64,000 bases of DNA from Ipomoea triloba (Eukaryota > Streptophyta > Magnoliopsida > Solanales > Convolvulaceae), in assembly GCF_003576645.1 (NCBI RefSeq), contig NC_044918.1:33189367-33253366 (forward strand). The letters run 5' to 3'. The notes under the pieces were generated by a model. It searched no databases, was not told the DNA's origin, and saw only the letters and a list, made by a program, of their open reading frames with translations. A program made the position numbers and the translations under genes. Each line of letters begins with the position of its first letter. Within the stretch, counting starts at the first letter, position 1. Positions 19,943 to 30,900 of the stretch are shown here, in pieces.

Positions 19943-20395
19943 GCAGGATACCCAGAAGGTCTGTGGGGGTTTATTCCTTTTTGTGTAAATGTTTTGTAGC
20001 CAGGGAAGTGACCAATCCTGAACTTATGTTTTGGCCCGTTGGGCAAAAACCTCGGTACATACTCTGTAAATATTTATATATATATGTATGTATATTATCT
20101 CAAAGTGAGTGGTTGTGTTTGTTGAGTGAAGTTTCTTTTAGCCTGTGCACCTAGAGCGGGGCCTGTCAAGAGAATGATAGAACTCGTTTTGGGTGTGGCG
20201 GTAACTCCTTGGGTTGTACGGTAAGACAGCTCGGGGGTGTTACAAATTTTTTTTTAAAAAATTCAAAAATTGTTATTTGTTTCTTCTATTCTCTTTATTT
20301 ATTTTACCTTTCCTTTATCGTTGCTTGATTTTTTTTTTTAATCTATTTTGCTTATTAAAAATTTAATAAAAAAAGTTTTTGTTTTTTGAAGAATC

Positions 20396-21661
20396 ATGGA
20401 TGAATTTAATCCCAATATGGGTTTAGCATTTCAAGTGTCTGAGTTAGCAAAACATTTGAAAACTATGTGTTCACTGTTCGGTTTGAATCAGAATAATCCA
20501 TTCGTAGCTGGTAGAAATAATAATAGTTTTGGACAGGCTAATTCAATGAATGATTTTAGGCCTGTGTGTGACCTGTTTTATAATTATTCTAATTCAGGTT
20601 GTGGCAATTATTCTAATATTTCTTGGGATAACGACCAGTGCTATAATTCTTATAATCCGGGTTTGGAAAATGATCCTAATTTTTATTGGGATTATAATCA
20701 AAATGATTTTCAACCCAATCATCCTAATTTTTATTGGGATAATAATCAAAATAACTTTCAACCAATTGATCCACCCCAGCCAGAAAAACCATCTTTAGAA
20801 GAATCCTTGAATAATTTTATACAGGCTTGTAACAGGCGACAAGAAGCTAATGAGCAATGGTTTCAGAGGCAGCAAGAAGCTAATGAGCAATGGATCCAGA
20901 GGCAACAAGAAGAAAATGAGCAACAATCCCAACAACGTGAAGCTTCTTTGAGAAAACTGGAAGTACAAACAGGTCAAATTGCTAAAGCTTTGCAAGAACA
21001 TGTGCCAGGTAAGTTGCCTAGCCAACATGAAGATGCTATGACTATTTTAGGAAGTGAAAAAATTGTTGAAAACAATTTAACAGAAAATACTATTCCTAAG
21101 AAAAATATTGAAATGATTGAAAAAGTGAATAATGATGTTGATGTTATTATTATTGATAAGGATGAGCTTCAATTGCACAAATCTGATAATCCTTATGTGC
21201 CTCCCAAGCCATTTGTGCCCCTAATCCCTTTTGATGTTCAAAATGACAAATCAACCGTGACTATGGTTGATGAAACTGTTGAGTTTTCTAATTTAGAATC
21301 TATGAACTTGCCAAATAAAGCTAACCGGTGTTTTGCAGATAAGGGGTTGGATTCCACACAGACGAATAAATTGGAGTTTGATAAACTCCAAAAGGAGAAT
21401 CTTTTGAATGCCATTGACAATAAAGTATATTTTTCTTGCTATTCACAAACTGCAGGGCCCGATGAGAACTCCACAAAAGAAAAGATGAATCAGGGAGGAC
21501 TTTCTTTATCTTCTTTTCTTTCATCTCACAACATTGGGGACAATGTTGAAAATAAGTGTGGGGAAGGGAGTTGGCCTAACAATCATAAAATATTAAAAAA
21601 TTTCAAAATTTTTAATTTTCTTATGTATTTTTTTATGAACTTGTTTATTTCAAAATTCTAG
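20396..21661 (+). CDS. Gag-like protein of element B
   Basis: A 421-residue protein starting at ATG 20396. The N-terminal 130 residues are rich in N, Y, F and Q with a duplicated PNFYWD..NQN.FQP motif. Residues ~140-190 form a Q/E-rich coiled coil made of three tandem RQQEANEQW-type units, followed by LRKLEVQTGQIAKAL, a block typical of Athila/Tat gag C-terminal regions. The remainder is acidic and low complexity. There is no zinc knuckle and no aspartic protease motif. The last ~25 residues (NFKIFNFLMYFFMNLF) are hydrophobic and translate AT-rich DNA, so the natural end may have been lost. It would act in particle assembly if expressed; activity is unproven. Confidence 0.75.
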   Translation: MDEFNPNMGLAFQVSELAKHLKTMCSLFGLNQNNPFVAGRNNNSFGQANSMNDFRPVCDLFYNYSNSGCGNYSNISWDNDQCYNSYNPGLENDPNFYWDYNQNDFQPNHPNFYWDNNQNNFQPIDPPQPEKPSLEESLNNFIQACNRRQEANEQWFQRQQEANEQWIQRQQEENEQQSQQREASLRKLEVQTGQIAKALQEHVPGKLPSQHEDAMTILGSEKIVENNLTENTIPKKNIEMIEKVNNDVDVIIIDKDELQLHKSDNPYVPPKPFVPLIPFDVQNDKSTVTMVDETVEFSNLESMNLPNKANRCFADKGLDSTQTNKLEFDKLQKENLLNAIDNKVYFSCYSQTAGPDENSTKEKMNQGGLSLSSFLSSHNIGDNVENKCGEGSWPNNHKILKNFKIFNFLMYFFMNLFISKF

Positions 21662-22713
21662 CATTAGCTTGAGCTTTACCCTTGTGAATATTTTGAATAG
21701 CCCATGATAAAAAATAATGCAGGTTTTGTCAACTCTTAGTGTGTATATTGCATGTGGCTAGTCATTGATTGCTTTAGTTTTATATTTTGAATAACTTTGC
21801 CAAAACAAAAAAAAAAAACAAAAAAAAAACAAAAAAAAAAAAAAAAAAAAAAAAAAAACAAAAAAAAAACAAAAAAAAAAAAAAATAGAATTTGAAAATC
21901 ACAAATACCCTTATATGGTTTATGCCATTTTCTTTGATAGTTATATGTTGGTTTCACTTTATATTACCTTTTTCAAATTCTTGAATAATTCTTGAGTGCT
22001 ATAAATTGTGGTGTAGTTGTTGGGTTCAAGGATCATAATTGTGGCATAAGTGTGGTAAAAAAAAGATTTAAAAATATATTGAAAAATAAATAAGAGTTTA
22101 TTTATTTTATTTGCAATAAATTCAGAGATTCTACTCCGCTGAATCAGTAACCTACACATGTAACATAAATAAATAAATAAGTGTTGTGGTCTGGTTCATG
22201 AGTACACACATAATTGAAAACCCAAACATGCCTGGCGTAAAATGGCGAGGTTTTTTGGGGAAGTTCTCTTTGGAAAAAGTCATAAACAGAAAAGTAATGT
22301 GTGAACTCTGGAAGAGACGAGCATTTGCATTTCAATTTTCAATAAATGCCTTTGATCCTTGTTTCTTTCATATTTTGCACCTGCACTATGATAGAATATT
22401 TCTGAATTTGAGTTAGGTTGTATTTTGTGAAATTTTCATATTCATTTTGTTGGGTTTTTATAGTTCATATAAGGGGTATTAGCACGCAAACACAAGTTTA
22501 TTTTGTGAATAAACATGTTAAGCTTATGTATTTTCTGGTCAAATGTTTTATGCACTCTATGAGTTGGCAGTAACCTTGCATCGATTAGACAATAAATTTG
22601 AAAGTCTATTTGGGTAAAGCTCAGTCTAATACGTGCTTCCATTTATTTTCTGTTAATTCTTTTGAATAATGTCTTTGCTTGAGGACAAGCAAATAAATAA
22701 GTGTGGGGAAATT
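21662..22713 (+). other. Non-coding 3' region of element B with PPT
   Basis: AT-rich, with an ~84-bp A-rich homopolymer stretch (21802-21885). Near the end, CTTGAGGACAAGCAAAT is followed by AAGTGTGGGGAAATT (22699-22713), a signature commonly found at the 3' end of plant Athila/Tat elements, the G-rich part acting as polypurine tract. No supported gene. Confidence 0.8.
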
Positions 22714-22884
22714 TGATGAGCATCATTTATTTCATTATTTTTAATAAACTCTGTTAGAATTAATAACATAAGATTTAGGTAATTTTGTATTTTCTCTTAT
22801 TATTAATAAGTTTTGTTAAATTAAGTTTGAGCATTATTATTACCATTATTATCATCATTATTGTTATTATTATTATTATTATTA

Positions 22885-22925
<41 letters not shown>

Positions 22926-24243
22926 GATTTATAGGAACGAATGAAGAGAGGCGCAGTATCTGATCAACGCAAAAAAAAAAAACCAGAGCCCCGAATGACA
23001 TGGATCAGGATAACAAATGCTATTTGACAACGGAAGATTTCAACGGGAGAATAGGTCTTCAACGGATGTTCTTGATTCAAGGTCCTGTGCAAATTTGATG
23101 CCAAGAGTTAGAGCTATTTTGGTATAAAAATTAGGCAAAGCTGTTGGAATTGATCGCTATAAATATAGGTTAAATTGAGGAGGAAATCATCAGTTTTTGG
23201 TGACGGATCAATTCCGGCCGAAGATGGTTCGGTAGCGACGAAATTTGTTTTCTCCAAAAAATTAATTTCGGCGATAGTATTTCCATTGTAGCAGGAGACG
23301 AATTCCTTCTGGGCGGCAACTTTATTTCTGTCAGTGGTGCGACATTCTCCGATTCGCAACAACAATTACAATTCAATTCTGGCACAACATTTCATACCGC
23401 AATTCATTCTTCCACTTTACTTTTTCCTTAATCCATTTTGATGTCATTCCCTTGGTGAAAGTATGATACTGTATATTGTGCTTGTTGCTAATTTTTATAT
23501 GCATTTTTAAATTTGTTATTCTAGGAACATGATTTATTATGAACATTTAAGAGTGATTTAAGTTTTAAATTTTGCCAATCTAATTATGTTTTCTTCTATA
23601 ATTTTATGTTGAGATTAATTGTGCTTAAATCAGGCCAATTCTAGTATAATTAGTCTATTTGAGAAGAGTTATAGAGTATACACCATGCTTCGTAATTCTA
23701 AGCTCTGTAGGATAAAAAGGATAAATAATTTGGTTGTCTTACTAAATTGTTTATTTTGGTTCACAACCCGGATATTCCGTAAGTTCTTTTAAGTTTAATG
23801 GGTTTTAACCGTTTGAATAAGTACCTTAAGTACACGAATGGTTAAAACACGTGACTTACTCTTGACGCCATACAGAGTAGTCATATAGCAGTTAGAATGA
23901 ATCCTTAATTGGTTCGCAATATTAGACTTAAATTGCAGAACTAGTAATTGTTATTGATTCATGTTCCTAGCCTTTATTCTTTTATTAGCCACTCTCTTGC
24001 CCCGTTGTTATTTTATTGTTTTCCCTGCTAGTTACTTAATTACCTGCTATCTCGTTCTTGTTAGTTTTTAATTATTTTATTTCTCCGTTGTTTTATTAGT
24101 TTCGGCTTAGTTTTATTGTTAATTATTTGCAAGTTATTCAATTGCATTGTTACAATTCCCTGTGGGTTCGACCCTTGCATTTTGCACACTATTACTACAA
24201 TTGACTCGTGCACTTGCGAGGACTATAATTAAATTGTCCATCA
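22714..24243 (+). mobile_element. 3' LTR of element B
   Basis: 1530 bp, from TGATGAGCATCA after the PPT to TTGTCCATCA. The terminal ~124 bp match the LTR tails at 4558 and 6286. It carries a (TTA)n microsatellite at about 22833-22924. TCGGT follows at 24244; the matching left flank is outside the window. Confidence 0.9.
22833..22924. repeat. (TTA)n microsatellite
   Basis: Interrupted TTA/ATT trinucleotide array inside the B 3' LTR. Confidence 0.95.
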
Positions 24244-25284
24244 TCGGTCACGAGTTGGACAGTTAATTAGTTTCACAATATCAAGCATGCAGTCTAAAAA
24301 TTTCATTCACCTCTTGTTGTGCGAAGGCTTTAAGCTGATCCCCCTAGTGGGAACGATGTACAAAACCTAATCAATCGGCCTCCCTAATCGCCAAAGCCCA
24401 ACATAAAAGTAAGTGAAAATAGATCCATGGGCCTCTCTCCGCCAGTGGCTTGGGCGGTAACTCATTCTTCTCACTTCCTAGGGTAACATCGTCAAGCGAC
24501 CCGACTTCACATGGAGCTCCATGCTTTTATGAAGACAGTGCAATGGGTGCTTGAACCCTAGCGAAGCGGCTTTCCTCATCTCAATTTTCTCATCTCCTAG
24601 GGCCATTTTATTGTGAGCAACCGACTCCAGATATAACATTTATGCATTTTGAAGACTATGGTTGCTCACCACCTAGCGAGATGGCTTTCCTCGTATCTTA
24701 TCTCTGGGATTGGCCTTTTTGCCTTTTCTACTTTTTTCTCCGAACAACAACCCCTCATGCCTTTTACTTTGGGAAAAGGGATATTTCACTCAATGCTCAC
24801 AGAAAGCTCTCCTTTTACGCCATGTTCTATTCTATGATTATTCAATTCCGGGCTTCGCTTAACTTATCTTTCTGAAATTAGGGGTTGCACACTCCCACTT
24901 CAAGAGATCCTTAACTAAGGTCTTTACAAAATAAGAGGTGAATACCACACAAACATACAAATTTTCAAATTTTTAGGGTCAGAAAAGGGGTACTTCCAAG
25001 GTTATTCAAAGAGGAAACTTTTTGGCACAGATTTATCATTCTCCAAAGATAGAATGAATAACAACACATACATGTGGCTTGATTATCTTTCAAACAAATG
25101 AGATAGAGCTTTGTTTTTAGGAAAAATTTTCATTTTAAGCACAACTCTTTCCACACTTTAGATCCAACATCGTCCTCGATGTTGACTTATAATATAATGA
25201 AATAAAGAAACAACAAAAGCATGCATTTTCCACACTTTAAAATGAAAACATGAGGTTCACATAATAGATAAACAAGGGATAAGA
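24244..25284 (-). other. Distal 3' internal region of element A (non-coding)
   Basis: Lies between the B LTR and element C. It belongs to A because C's target duplication TAAGA joins it to 37086. On the minus strand it contains GAGGACGATGTTGG followed by AAGTGTGGAAAG near 25150, the kind of sequence found downstream of integrase in Athila/Tat elements. No convincing coding frame. The 3' LTR of A is not in the window. Confidence 0.6.
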
Positions 25285-26101
25285 TGTAACCCCTCGTCTA
25301 TTTCGATAAGTTTGAGGTTCAGAAAATATGTCTTTAAGCTATGACATTCATAGGATAAGTGACCGATGCTTCAAAATAATTTTTTTTGAGGAAGTATAGT
25401 TGTTATTAAGTTGCGATCATTCGTGCCGGTCACGAACCGTAAAATTTTAGAAGCTGGTATTCGGACCCGATTATCCTAGGAAATGGATTATTAGACACCA
25501 TATTATTATTCTTGAACTTCCTATTCAATTAAATCAGCCCATAGCGGCGAAAATTTATTTTGATCGTACATCGCTAAAATTTCGCGGTGTACCGAACCTA
25601 GCCCAATTTTGAGGGTTAGTCTGGAATAAATTTTTGGTTTCGAGAATTATTCTATCCAGATTATTTTCTACCGAAACTTTATCTGTTTGGACCCCAACTG
25701 ATAAGTTTAAAAGTACACCATTATTTTATTCTATTTTAATTCTTCCATGCAAACATTCCCCTCAAAGTACTAAATGTCTAAAACATGTTTATTCTCCTTG
25801 TCCTTTTGGTCTTGCCTTGGCCGAAATACCAAGAGAGGGAGAGAGTGTGAGCTTTCATCTTCTTCATCCTCTTCTTCCTCACTTCAAGCTTCCATAGCCA
25901 ATCTCCACACAAGTCTTCAACTATTCGGTAAGTTTGCGGTTTCATTCGGTTAAAAAGTCTTGATTTCTTCCCTAGAACTTGATTGTAGGTAAAGATTTCT
26001 TAAATATGTTGTTATGGTGGTGTATTCTACCTAGGGTTTTCGGTGAAACTTGGGGATAAAGGTTCAAGACTACTTTTACGGTGATATTACACACTTGTGA
26101 G

Positions 26102-27476
26102 GTAAGGAATTCCCTTAAGTTGGAATTAGTCACTTGAATTTGGATAATTGATTTTAGTTGAAATATGGTGTTTTTGGAGCTTTGGGAATATTTTCGTATA
26201 CAAGTTCATAGCTTGGATATGCTTGTATATGTTGTATTTATGTCTATATAAGCTTATACTTGTGGAACTAGAGAAAGGAAATCAGGACAGACTTCTGTCA
26301 GTAACTTCCGTGAATTTCTGGGAAAAATCGGTAAATTATTTTGGTCCAATTTTTTTTATACATGTAGTTCTATAAGTGTAGAAGCTGTATATAAACTTTC
26401 ATAATTTTTGGAGTAGTATAAGTATGGTTTTCGGAATTGTTCCCAAAACTGGTCCAGAGAAGGAAAAATGCTGGACAGCACACTGCCAAGGGCAAAAATG
26501 GAATTTTCTGTGTAAATTCGTGAACCTAGGTGACCAAAACTTTTTATGAACATCAACTACTATGAGTTAGGGTTCTACCATAAAACTTTCAAGTGAAAAA
26601 GAGTTCGAGAACTATTTTTACCGGCTCAATCTTTCGGACTGCGCAAAACTGTAATTTCTGGACAGAAACTGTCAAAATCAATTTTGACAAAAATATTTTT
26701 TTTGTAACAAAACTAGTGACGAAATTTTGGGATGGCACAACCATATTTGGATGAAATAAATTATTTTGAAAATACTATTTGATTCCAGGAAAGAAAAAGA
26801 AAAATGTTTTCAAACCCTTAGTTTCTGGAATAAGGTGGGGACCTTCGGGAAGGCTTAAACGCCACGGCCCGGGGTTGGAATAAGGTTGGACCTATGGGAG
26901 GGCTGGAGTGCCATGGCCCTAGGTTGGGATAAGGAGACCGACGGGAAGGCAGGGAAATGCCACTGCCCAAGGTTTGAGAAGGAGAATTGAGAAATGTTCA
27001 AAGTGCTTACTCAGGGGAAACTAAGTGGAAAATTTTTGAGTATGAAAATTATTGTTATTCTGGGCTGCGGTTCAGATTATTATAGAGCTGCGGTTCTATA
27101 TGCAGTATGAAAATTGTTGTTACTCTGAGCTGCGGTTCAGATTATTATAAATATTAGAGCTGCGGTTCTATTTGCAAATGATGAAATTCCTGGAAATGTG
27201 AAATTTTGCAAACTTGTCTGAAAAGGGCATGAAAATTATTTTGAGTGGCAAGTTATGACTTTATTCTTATTTGAGAAAAGCTTTATATGATTTAAGGTTT
27301 ATACGCTATTATACTATCTATAAATCGTTTCGTTACAGGCAGATTTTCAAATCATGGTAAAACTTTATAAAGCTTTTAGATCATCTATGTTTTCAAACCT
27401 TTGTCTACTTTTAAGTGACAAATGGATTTCCTTACTTAGCCGTCGTGCTAACTACACTTCGTTGTGTTCTTAACAG
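26102..27476 (+). other. Predicted intron inside the C LTR
   Basis: Donor TGTGAG|GTAAGG and acceptor TGTTCTTAACAG|, with CTAAC at 27448-27452, directly before the ORF0 ATG. The arrangement is the same as in D although the intron interior has diverged. Confidence 0.55.
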
Positions 27477-27968
27477 ATGTCTAGTGTAGGCTCGTGTAGC
27501 CCACCTGACTCGGATCCTTCCGAGTTGGAGTTCCCTATCTACGATTATGATGATTATGTACAGTACTTAGTTGATGTCGACCCGTATGCTCCTGGATTCG
27601 CTCCTGACTCTCCAGCTCCGGCTTATGTTCCTGCTATTCCTTCCCCACCGTACAGTCCTCCTCCGACTTACCCAACTACACCCTCTCGTATCCCGGTTCG
27701 CAGTAGCCAGCCAAATTTTCTGGATGGGGCCAGGTCTAGGTTTGGGTCTTTTCCGGTAGAGGTGTTGGAAGGAAGTGATCCCTTAGAATTTGTTGTCTTT
27801 TATCCCTGTCCGTGGAATCTCGCTCCTTTGGAACATTGGGATGAGTGGTCCATGATGTACACTCCTAGTTACTTCCTGGATCATCTCACCTGGGTTGCGG
27901 GCAACTGGCATCTTGTATGGGGGACGTACTCCGAACCGGAGTACCGCCCCTTAGAAGAGGATGACTGA
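27477..27968 (+). CDS. ORF0: LTR-encoded protein of unknown function (C, 5' LTR)
   Basis: 163 residues starting immediately after the acceptor. Compared with D's ORF0 it has a longer proline-rich linker after DPYAPGFAPDSP (SPPYSPPPTYPTTPSRIP). It then shares the conserved C-terminal block: FGSFPVEVLEGSDPLEF, FYPCPWN, HWDEWSMM, YFLDHLTWVAGNWHLVWG. It is acidic, with a tail EEDD and no membrane segments. In two aligned blocks of about 37 codons against D, roughly 14 codons differ synonymously and about 12 by replacement, which is more constraint than a neutral frame would show. It resembles no family I know; an accessory role such as assembly, suppression of silencing or chromatin targeting would be guesswork. 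Confidence 0.68.
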   Translation: MSSVGSCSPPDSDPSELEFPIYDYDDYVQYLVDVDPYAPGFAPDSPAPAYVPAIPSPPYSPPPTYPTTPSRIPVRSSQPNFLDGARSRFGSFPVEVLEGSDPLEFVVFYPCPWNLAPLEHWDEWSMMYTPSYFLDHLTWVAGNWHLVWGTYSEPEYRPLEEDD

Positions 27969-28279
27969 TTAGAAAGGTTATGGGAGGAACCCTTTTTTTT
28001 TGTGTACATGTATCTTTTGTAGCCATGATGAACTTAGCTGGCTAGTAAGTTGTAATTAAACTCTTGCATATATTCTGGTAGTTAGTGTAGCTACCCCTTT
28101 TGCTCACCTATATATATATGTATGAAGATATGTTGGGTAATGATGATGATGATGTGAAATAGTTTTCTTGTTAGCCTGTGCACCTAGAGTGAACTCTGTC
28201 TGGTCTTGGCTGGGTTTAGTCTAGGTGTGGCGGTAACTACTCCGGATGTACGGTATAGCCGAGCCGGGGTGTTACAATA

Positions 28280-28291
28280 TGGTATCAGAGC
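28280..28291 (+). other. Primer-binding site of element C, initiator tRNA-Met
   Basis: TGGTATCAGAGC 3 nt after the LTR end. Confidence 0.95.
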
Positions 28292-28756
28292 CTAGGTTGA
28301 ACCTTCGGGAATTAGATCGAAGCCTAAGTCCGAGCCTAGGTTGAGTTCAAGTTTCAAGTCAGCTTAGGTTCGTAGAGATTAACCTAAGTCGTTGTTACGG
28401 TATCATGAGCATAAGCTTTGGAGCAGAGTTGGAACGAAAGTCCGGCAGCATAAAAGGGGGTATTTTACTTTTACTCTACAGAATCTTACGATTCTGGTTG
28501 TTGAATAATATGATCAATGTTTGTGCTTTCTTGCATGTGTTAATCCTTGCATGGGATTATTGTGAGTAAGCTGGCTAGCGTAATGCGTTAATTATCCCTA
28601 TGCTGAGGTAGAAACCCCTGCTTAGCGGGTATGATAAAGTGAATGTTAGGGGACGTTGTATAGGACTTAAGTAGGTGCTATACTGACTGCCTAACTAGCT
28701 AACCCTTGAGAACTCTTATACTTCGGATACTAATTTGGATCTATCGTCCAGTGAAA

Positions 28757-29283
28757 ATGCCTCCAAGACGCAACATGCCTACCAGTAGCAACGAGAATGT
28801 CTCTGCAATTGATCGTATGGCCCAAGCGATGGAGCGAATGGCTGAGTTCATGATGGCTCAGCAAACCCAGAACCAGAACCAAGGACAACCACGAGTCGAT
28901 TATGCGAAGGCGATAGCAAGCCGACAACCACCACACTATGCGGGAGAAAAAGATCCGGTTATTTTAGAGGAGTGGATCCGGACGTTTGACAAACTGCTCA
29001 ATGCAGTGGATTGCCCTGCAAATCAACGAGTACCTTCCGCGGTCTATTATTTAACGAAAGCTGCAGACAACTGGTGGACATCAGAAGGACCTGATCTTCT
29101 ACAAGACCCAGAGTTTGGTTGGGAAGAATTCAAGGAGGAACTGAGGGGACAGTTCTACACCGAGCGTATTAGAGGGATTAAGTGCGAGGAATTTCTACGG
29201 CTAAAACAGAAGGGAGCAACAATCGAAGAATATCATGACCAGTACGTGGAACTGATGCGTTTCGCTCAGGAGATTGTACCTAA
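28757..29283 (+). pseudogene. Element C gag, N-terminal piece
   Basis: Starts MPPRRNMPTSSN at ATG 28757 and contains the gag capsid domain ([27 protein letters not shown]), collinear with D gag. It stops at the N at 29284 after FAQEIVP, where an RT-thumb piece is wrongly joined. Confidence 0.9.
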
Positions 29284-29284
29284 N

Positions 29285-29649
29285 AAAGAGAAGTTGCTTT
29301 TCTTGGACACGTAATCACCCAAGAAGAGATAGCAGTGGACCCAGCTAAGATACAAGCTGTACTTGAATGGGAAGCACCCAAATCAGTTACGGAAGTCCGT
29401 AGTTTCTTAGGTTTGGCGGGTTATTACCGAAGATTTGTTCAGGACTTCTCAAGGATAGCAAAGCCGTTGACAAACCTGCTCAAGAAAACGACCAAGTATA
29501 GTTGGAGTGAAGAATGTGAGCAGGCATTCCAAGAACTTAAGACGAGATTGACGACTGCTCCAATATTGACCTTACCTGTTGGAGCGGAAGGTTACGAGTT
29601 GTACACGGATGCATCTCACAAGGGACTAGGATGTGTTTTGATGCAAAAT
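29285..29649 (+). pseudogene. Element C RT connection and RNase H start (displaced piece)
   Basis: Encodes [35 protein letters not shown], the [15 protein letters not shown] region that is broken in D, and [15 protein letters not shown]. It belongs after the RT piece at 30599-30899 but is placed before it. Confidence 0.9.
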
Positions 29650-29650
29650 N

Positions 29651-29860
29651 CTCCTACAGAACGTGAACCAAGGGAGAAGATTTAATGGGAATACTGGTCA
29701 GAGACCCGCAGAGATAGGAAACAGAATGGCCAACTCTCAGTCAACAAATCTGGGAGGACCAACAAACGTCGCATCTGGTTCCAACCACAAAGGGAAGCAA
29801 GTGATGGGAGAAAGTAGCACGGGAAACCAAGGCAGAATTTACGTCGTCAATAGCACTCAG
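29651..29860 (+). pseudogene. Element C gag C-terminal linker (displaced piece)
   Basis: Encodes the region after the zinc knuckle ([46 protein letters not shown]), matching D gag just before the protease. It overlaps in content with 30004-30060. Confidence 0.85.
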
Positions 29861-29861
29861 N

Positions 29862-30002
29862 TGCTCTTTGGGTATTACCCGAACAATTATGCGAGGATTT
29901 TCAAAGACTCAATTTGGAGATACAGATGTGTGGTCAGGTGGAACAGGAAATAAAATTTTATTACATGTCGGTGACTCCAACCCTATTCCAGGAAGTCAAA
30001 CA
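29862..30002 (+). pseudogene. Element C RNase H-integrase spacer (displaced piece)
   Basis: Reads [14 protein letters not shown] in one frame and, in the native frame, [19 protein letters not shown], corresponding to the D spacer before the integrase. It overlaps the start of 31623. Confidence 0.8.
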
Positions 30003-30003
30003 N

Positions 30004-30286
30004 GGTTCCAACCACAAAGGGAAGCAAGTGATGGGAGAAAGTAGCGCGGGAAACCAAGGCAAAATTTACGTCGTCAATAGCACTCAGGCCCAGGCTAACG
30101 ACGCCGTAACTGGTACATTTCCCATAAACTCAGTACCTGGAATAGTGTTATTTGATACAGGAGCTACCAATTCATTTATATCATCTGCATTTGCTGATAG
30201 ACTGAAATTAAGGCCTACTATTGAGCTAGATCTAAATGTCAAAACTGCTTCGGGAATAGTAGTAGCCTGTAGAAATGGTTATGATA
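30004..30286 (+). pseudogene. Element C protease (displaced piece)
   Basis: Encodes SNHKGKQVMGESSAGNQGK followed by the retropepsin active site [20 protein letters not shown] and [20 protein letters not shown]. The active-site triplet is the standard DTG, unlike DAG in D. Confidence 0.9.
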
Positions 30287-30287
30287 N

Positions 30288-30597
30288 GTAAGGAGATAAT
30301 GGAACAATTAATGAAGGAAGGTCATTATAGACCCTATTCAGTTCATCCTGGTGGGGATAAACTGTATAAGGACTTAAAACAAAATTTCTGGTGGTCGGGC
30401 ATGAAGAAGGATGTAGCTGAATTTGTGGCTAAATGCTTGAACTGTCAAAAGGTCAAGGCAGAAAGAAGTAAACCAAAGGGATTATTGCAGCCATTAGAAA
30501 TTCCGCAGTGGAAATGGGACTCAATCTCGATGGATTTCGTGGGAGGATTGCCTAGAACCAAGTCTGGAAACGATCAGGTGTGGGTTATTGTCGATCG
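30288..30597 (+). pseudogene. Element C integrase N-terminus (displaced duplicate)
   Basis: Encodes EGHYRPYSVHPGGDKLYKDL, the HHCC domain through [16 protein letters not shown] and [16 protein letters not shown]. The same region recurs in 31790-32098, so it is a second contig of the same region. Confidence 0.9.
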
Positions 30598-30598
30598 N

Positions 30599-30899
30599 TG
30601 CCACCGGAAAGAGAGCTGGAATTCACCATTGATCTCATACTAGGAACCTCACCTACCTCGAAAGCGCCTTATCGAATGGCACCGAAAGAGATGGAGGAAC
30701 TAAAGGCACAATTGGCGGAATTACTGGAGAAAGGATTTATCAGACCAAGCGTATCGCCTTGGGGTGCACCGGTACTGTTCGTTAAGAAGAAGGATGGGAG
30801 TCTTAGACTGTGCATCGATTACAGGGAACTAAACCGAGTCACAGTAAAGAACAAGTACCCGTTGCCTAGGATCGATGATCTATTCGATCAGTTGAAAGG
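30599..30899 (+). pseudogene. Element C reverse transcriptase, N-terminal piece (displaced)
   Basis: Encodes [18 protein letters not shown], the [20 protein letters not shown] block and [19 protein letters not shown] up to LFDQLK. The YxDD half of RT is absent from every piece of C in this window. Confidence 0.9.
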
Positions 30900-30900
30900 N

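Larger units (their letters stand above)
6487..20244 (+). mobile_element. Element D: Ty3/gypsy chromovirus (Tekay/Del-like)
   Basis: LTRs at 6487-9509 and 16892-20244 begin TGTAATACCCC and end GTGTTACA. The insertion is flanked by AATTT at 6482-6486 and 20245-20249. Order: LTR, initiator-Met PBS, gag, protease, RT, RNase H, integrase with chromodomain-like tail, hairpin, PPT, LTR. It sits in the leader of element B. It is inactive: an 8-nt frameshifting deletion near 12509, an LTR inserted at 13254 with loss of integrase sequence, and an in-frame TAA at 15974. Confidence 0.95.
16892..20244 (+). mobile_element. 3' LTR of element D
   Basis: 3353 bp counting two single-N joins. It matches the 5' LTR except that the TA-rich segment is missing at the N (17718) and a ~710-bp block is duplicated. 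The right flank AATTT is the target duplication. Confidence 0.92.
4558..24243 (+). mobile_element. Element B: gag-only Athila/Tat-like LTR element (TR-GAG-like)
   Basis: Envelope of a plus-strand element interrupted by D (6487-20244) and D'. Parts: LTR tail and Asp-tRNA PBS (4558-4704, duplicated at 6286-6432), a gag-like ORF (20396-21661), a non-coding 3' region with PPT (to 22713) and the 3' LTR (22714-24243). No protease, RT or integrase is visible, so it would need another element's enzymes. Confidence 0.8.
25285..28276 (+). mobile_element. 5' LTR of element C
   Basis: 2992 bp. It carries U3 block 1 (about 25410-25447) and block 2 (25561-25605), twin TTCGGT motifs at about 25923-25951, donor at 26101/26102, three GGGARGGC...GCCAYGGCCC repeats (about 26828-26972), GCTGCGGTTC repeats (about 27060-27170), acceptor 27476, ORF0 and the terminal stem-loop (28181-28227). 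The stretch 25709-25943 differs strongly from the 3' LTR although the flanks are nearly identical. Confidence 0.92.

Noticed and set aside
22186..22416. 76-codon frame downstream of B gag
   Set aside because: I could not link it to any element protein; it lies in the AT-rich 3' region where the family normally has no gene.
29914..30643. Apparent fusion proteins joining protease, integrase and RT
   Set aside because: They read through single-N scaffold joins and so are artefacts of assembly.
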